Assembly: GCF_000346465.2 (NCBI RefSeq)
Contig: NC_034009.1
Coordinates: 33,645,251-33,709,250 of the forward strand
Source: Prunus persica
Lineage: Eukaryota; Streptophyta; Magnoliopsida; Rosales; Rosaceae
Length of the DNA stretch: 64,000 nt
Direction: 5' to 3'
Part shown: piece after piece, positions 63,827 through 64,000 of the stretch
How the letters are laid out: every line of letters starts with the position of its first letter
Numbering within the stretch: the first letter of the stretch is position 1
The notes under the pieces: generated by a model
Databases searched by the model: none
Seen by the model: only the letters and a program-made list of their open reading frames with translations
Told to the model about the DNA's origin: nothing
Made by a program: the position numbers and the translations under genes

Positions 63827-64000
63827 GGCCAATGATTTAACAAAATCGAACATAAAAGCTCAACTGCTTATAACCTGTCCTTTTTGCTGTCGTAAAAGAA
63901 GTCGTGTTACAGTTGCATAATGTAGTGTAAACAAAACTTTACGTTTTGTGCTGTAGTTGCGAAGGTAAATGCTCTACCACCAATATTATAAATCCCAAAT
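63827..64000. other. Right-edge flank
   Basis: AT-rich sequence with nothing recognisable. Confidence 0.4.

Overview
This window is nuclear DNA of a dicot plant. Genes are split by GT-AG introns, intergenic DNA is AT-rich with many CT/GA/AT/TTA microsatellites, and there are several non-autonomous hAT elements and remnants of plant Copia and LINE retroelements. The protein set fits a rosid, perhaps a woody Rosaceae species, but that placement is a weak inference and the species cannot be read from the sequence.

Layout. (1) 1-4120, minus: the 5' eleven coding exons of a nuclear 5'-3' exoribonuclease of the XRN2/XRN3 type, running off the left edge. (2) 5515-8206, plus: a complete five-exon plastid-type ATP sulfurylase, divergent from XRN3 across a 1.4 kb spacer. 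(3) 13425-13742, plus: an intronless SAUR gene. (4) 18444-22827, minus: a five-exon filament-like plant protein (FPP4/FPP6 type) coding 1090 residues. (5) 24-39 kb: gene-free DNA holding three hAT-like miniature elements or candidates, a Copia fragment inserted in a LINE fragment, and many simple repeats. (6) 39063-39515, minus: a second SAUR, of the SAUR52/53 type. (7) 39.6-51.9 kb: gene-poor DNA upstream of (8) 51958-56836, plus: a complete 14-exon ARF5/MONOPTEROS auxin response factor of 954 residues with upstream ORFs in its leader. (9) 57676-58941, minus: an intronless membrane-anchored methyltransferase like At1g29790. (10) 59724-63740, minus: a decayed copy of the spliceosomal DEAH helicase PRP22/DHX8 with several stops and frameshifts but one retained intron.

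The order SAUR - FPP - SAUR - ARF5 matches the Arabidopsis run At1g19830-At1g19850 as I remember it. ATP sulfurylase (APS2, At1g19920) and XRN3 (At1g75660) also belong to that block or its duplicated sister. The core is therefore an old conserved neighbourhood with three auxin-related genes (two SAURs and ARF5) around a cytoskeleton-associated coiled-coil gene. The spacers have been expanded by transposons, and the PRP22 copy is a later arrival.

I saw no wholly new system. The points most worth a second look are the uORFs before ARF5 and ATP sulfurylase, an in-frame heptad duplication in FPP, the nested retroelements, the hAT elements with readable target-site duplications (one carrying a 270-bp purine tract), and the PRP22 pseudogene with its odd 5' edge.
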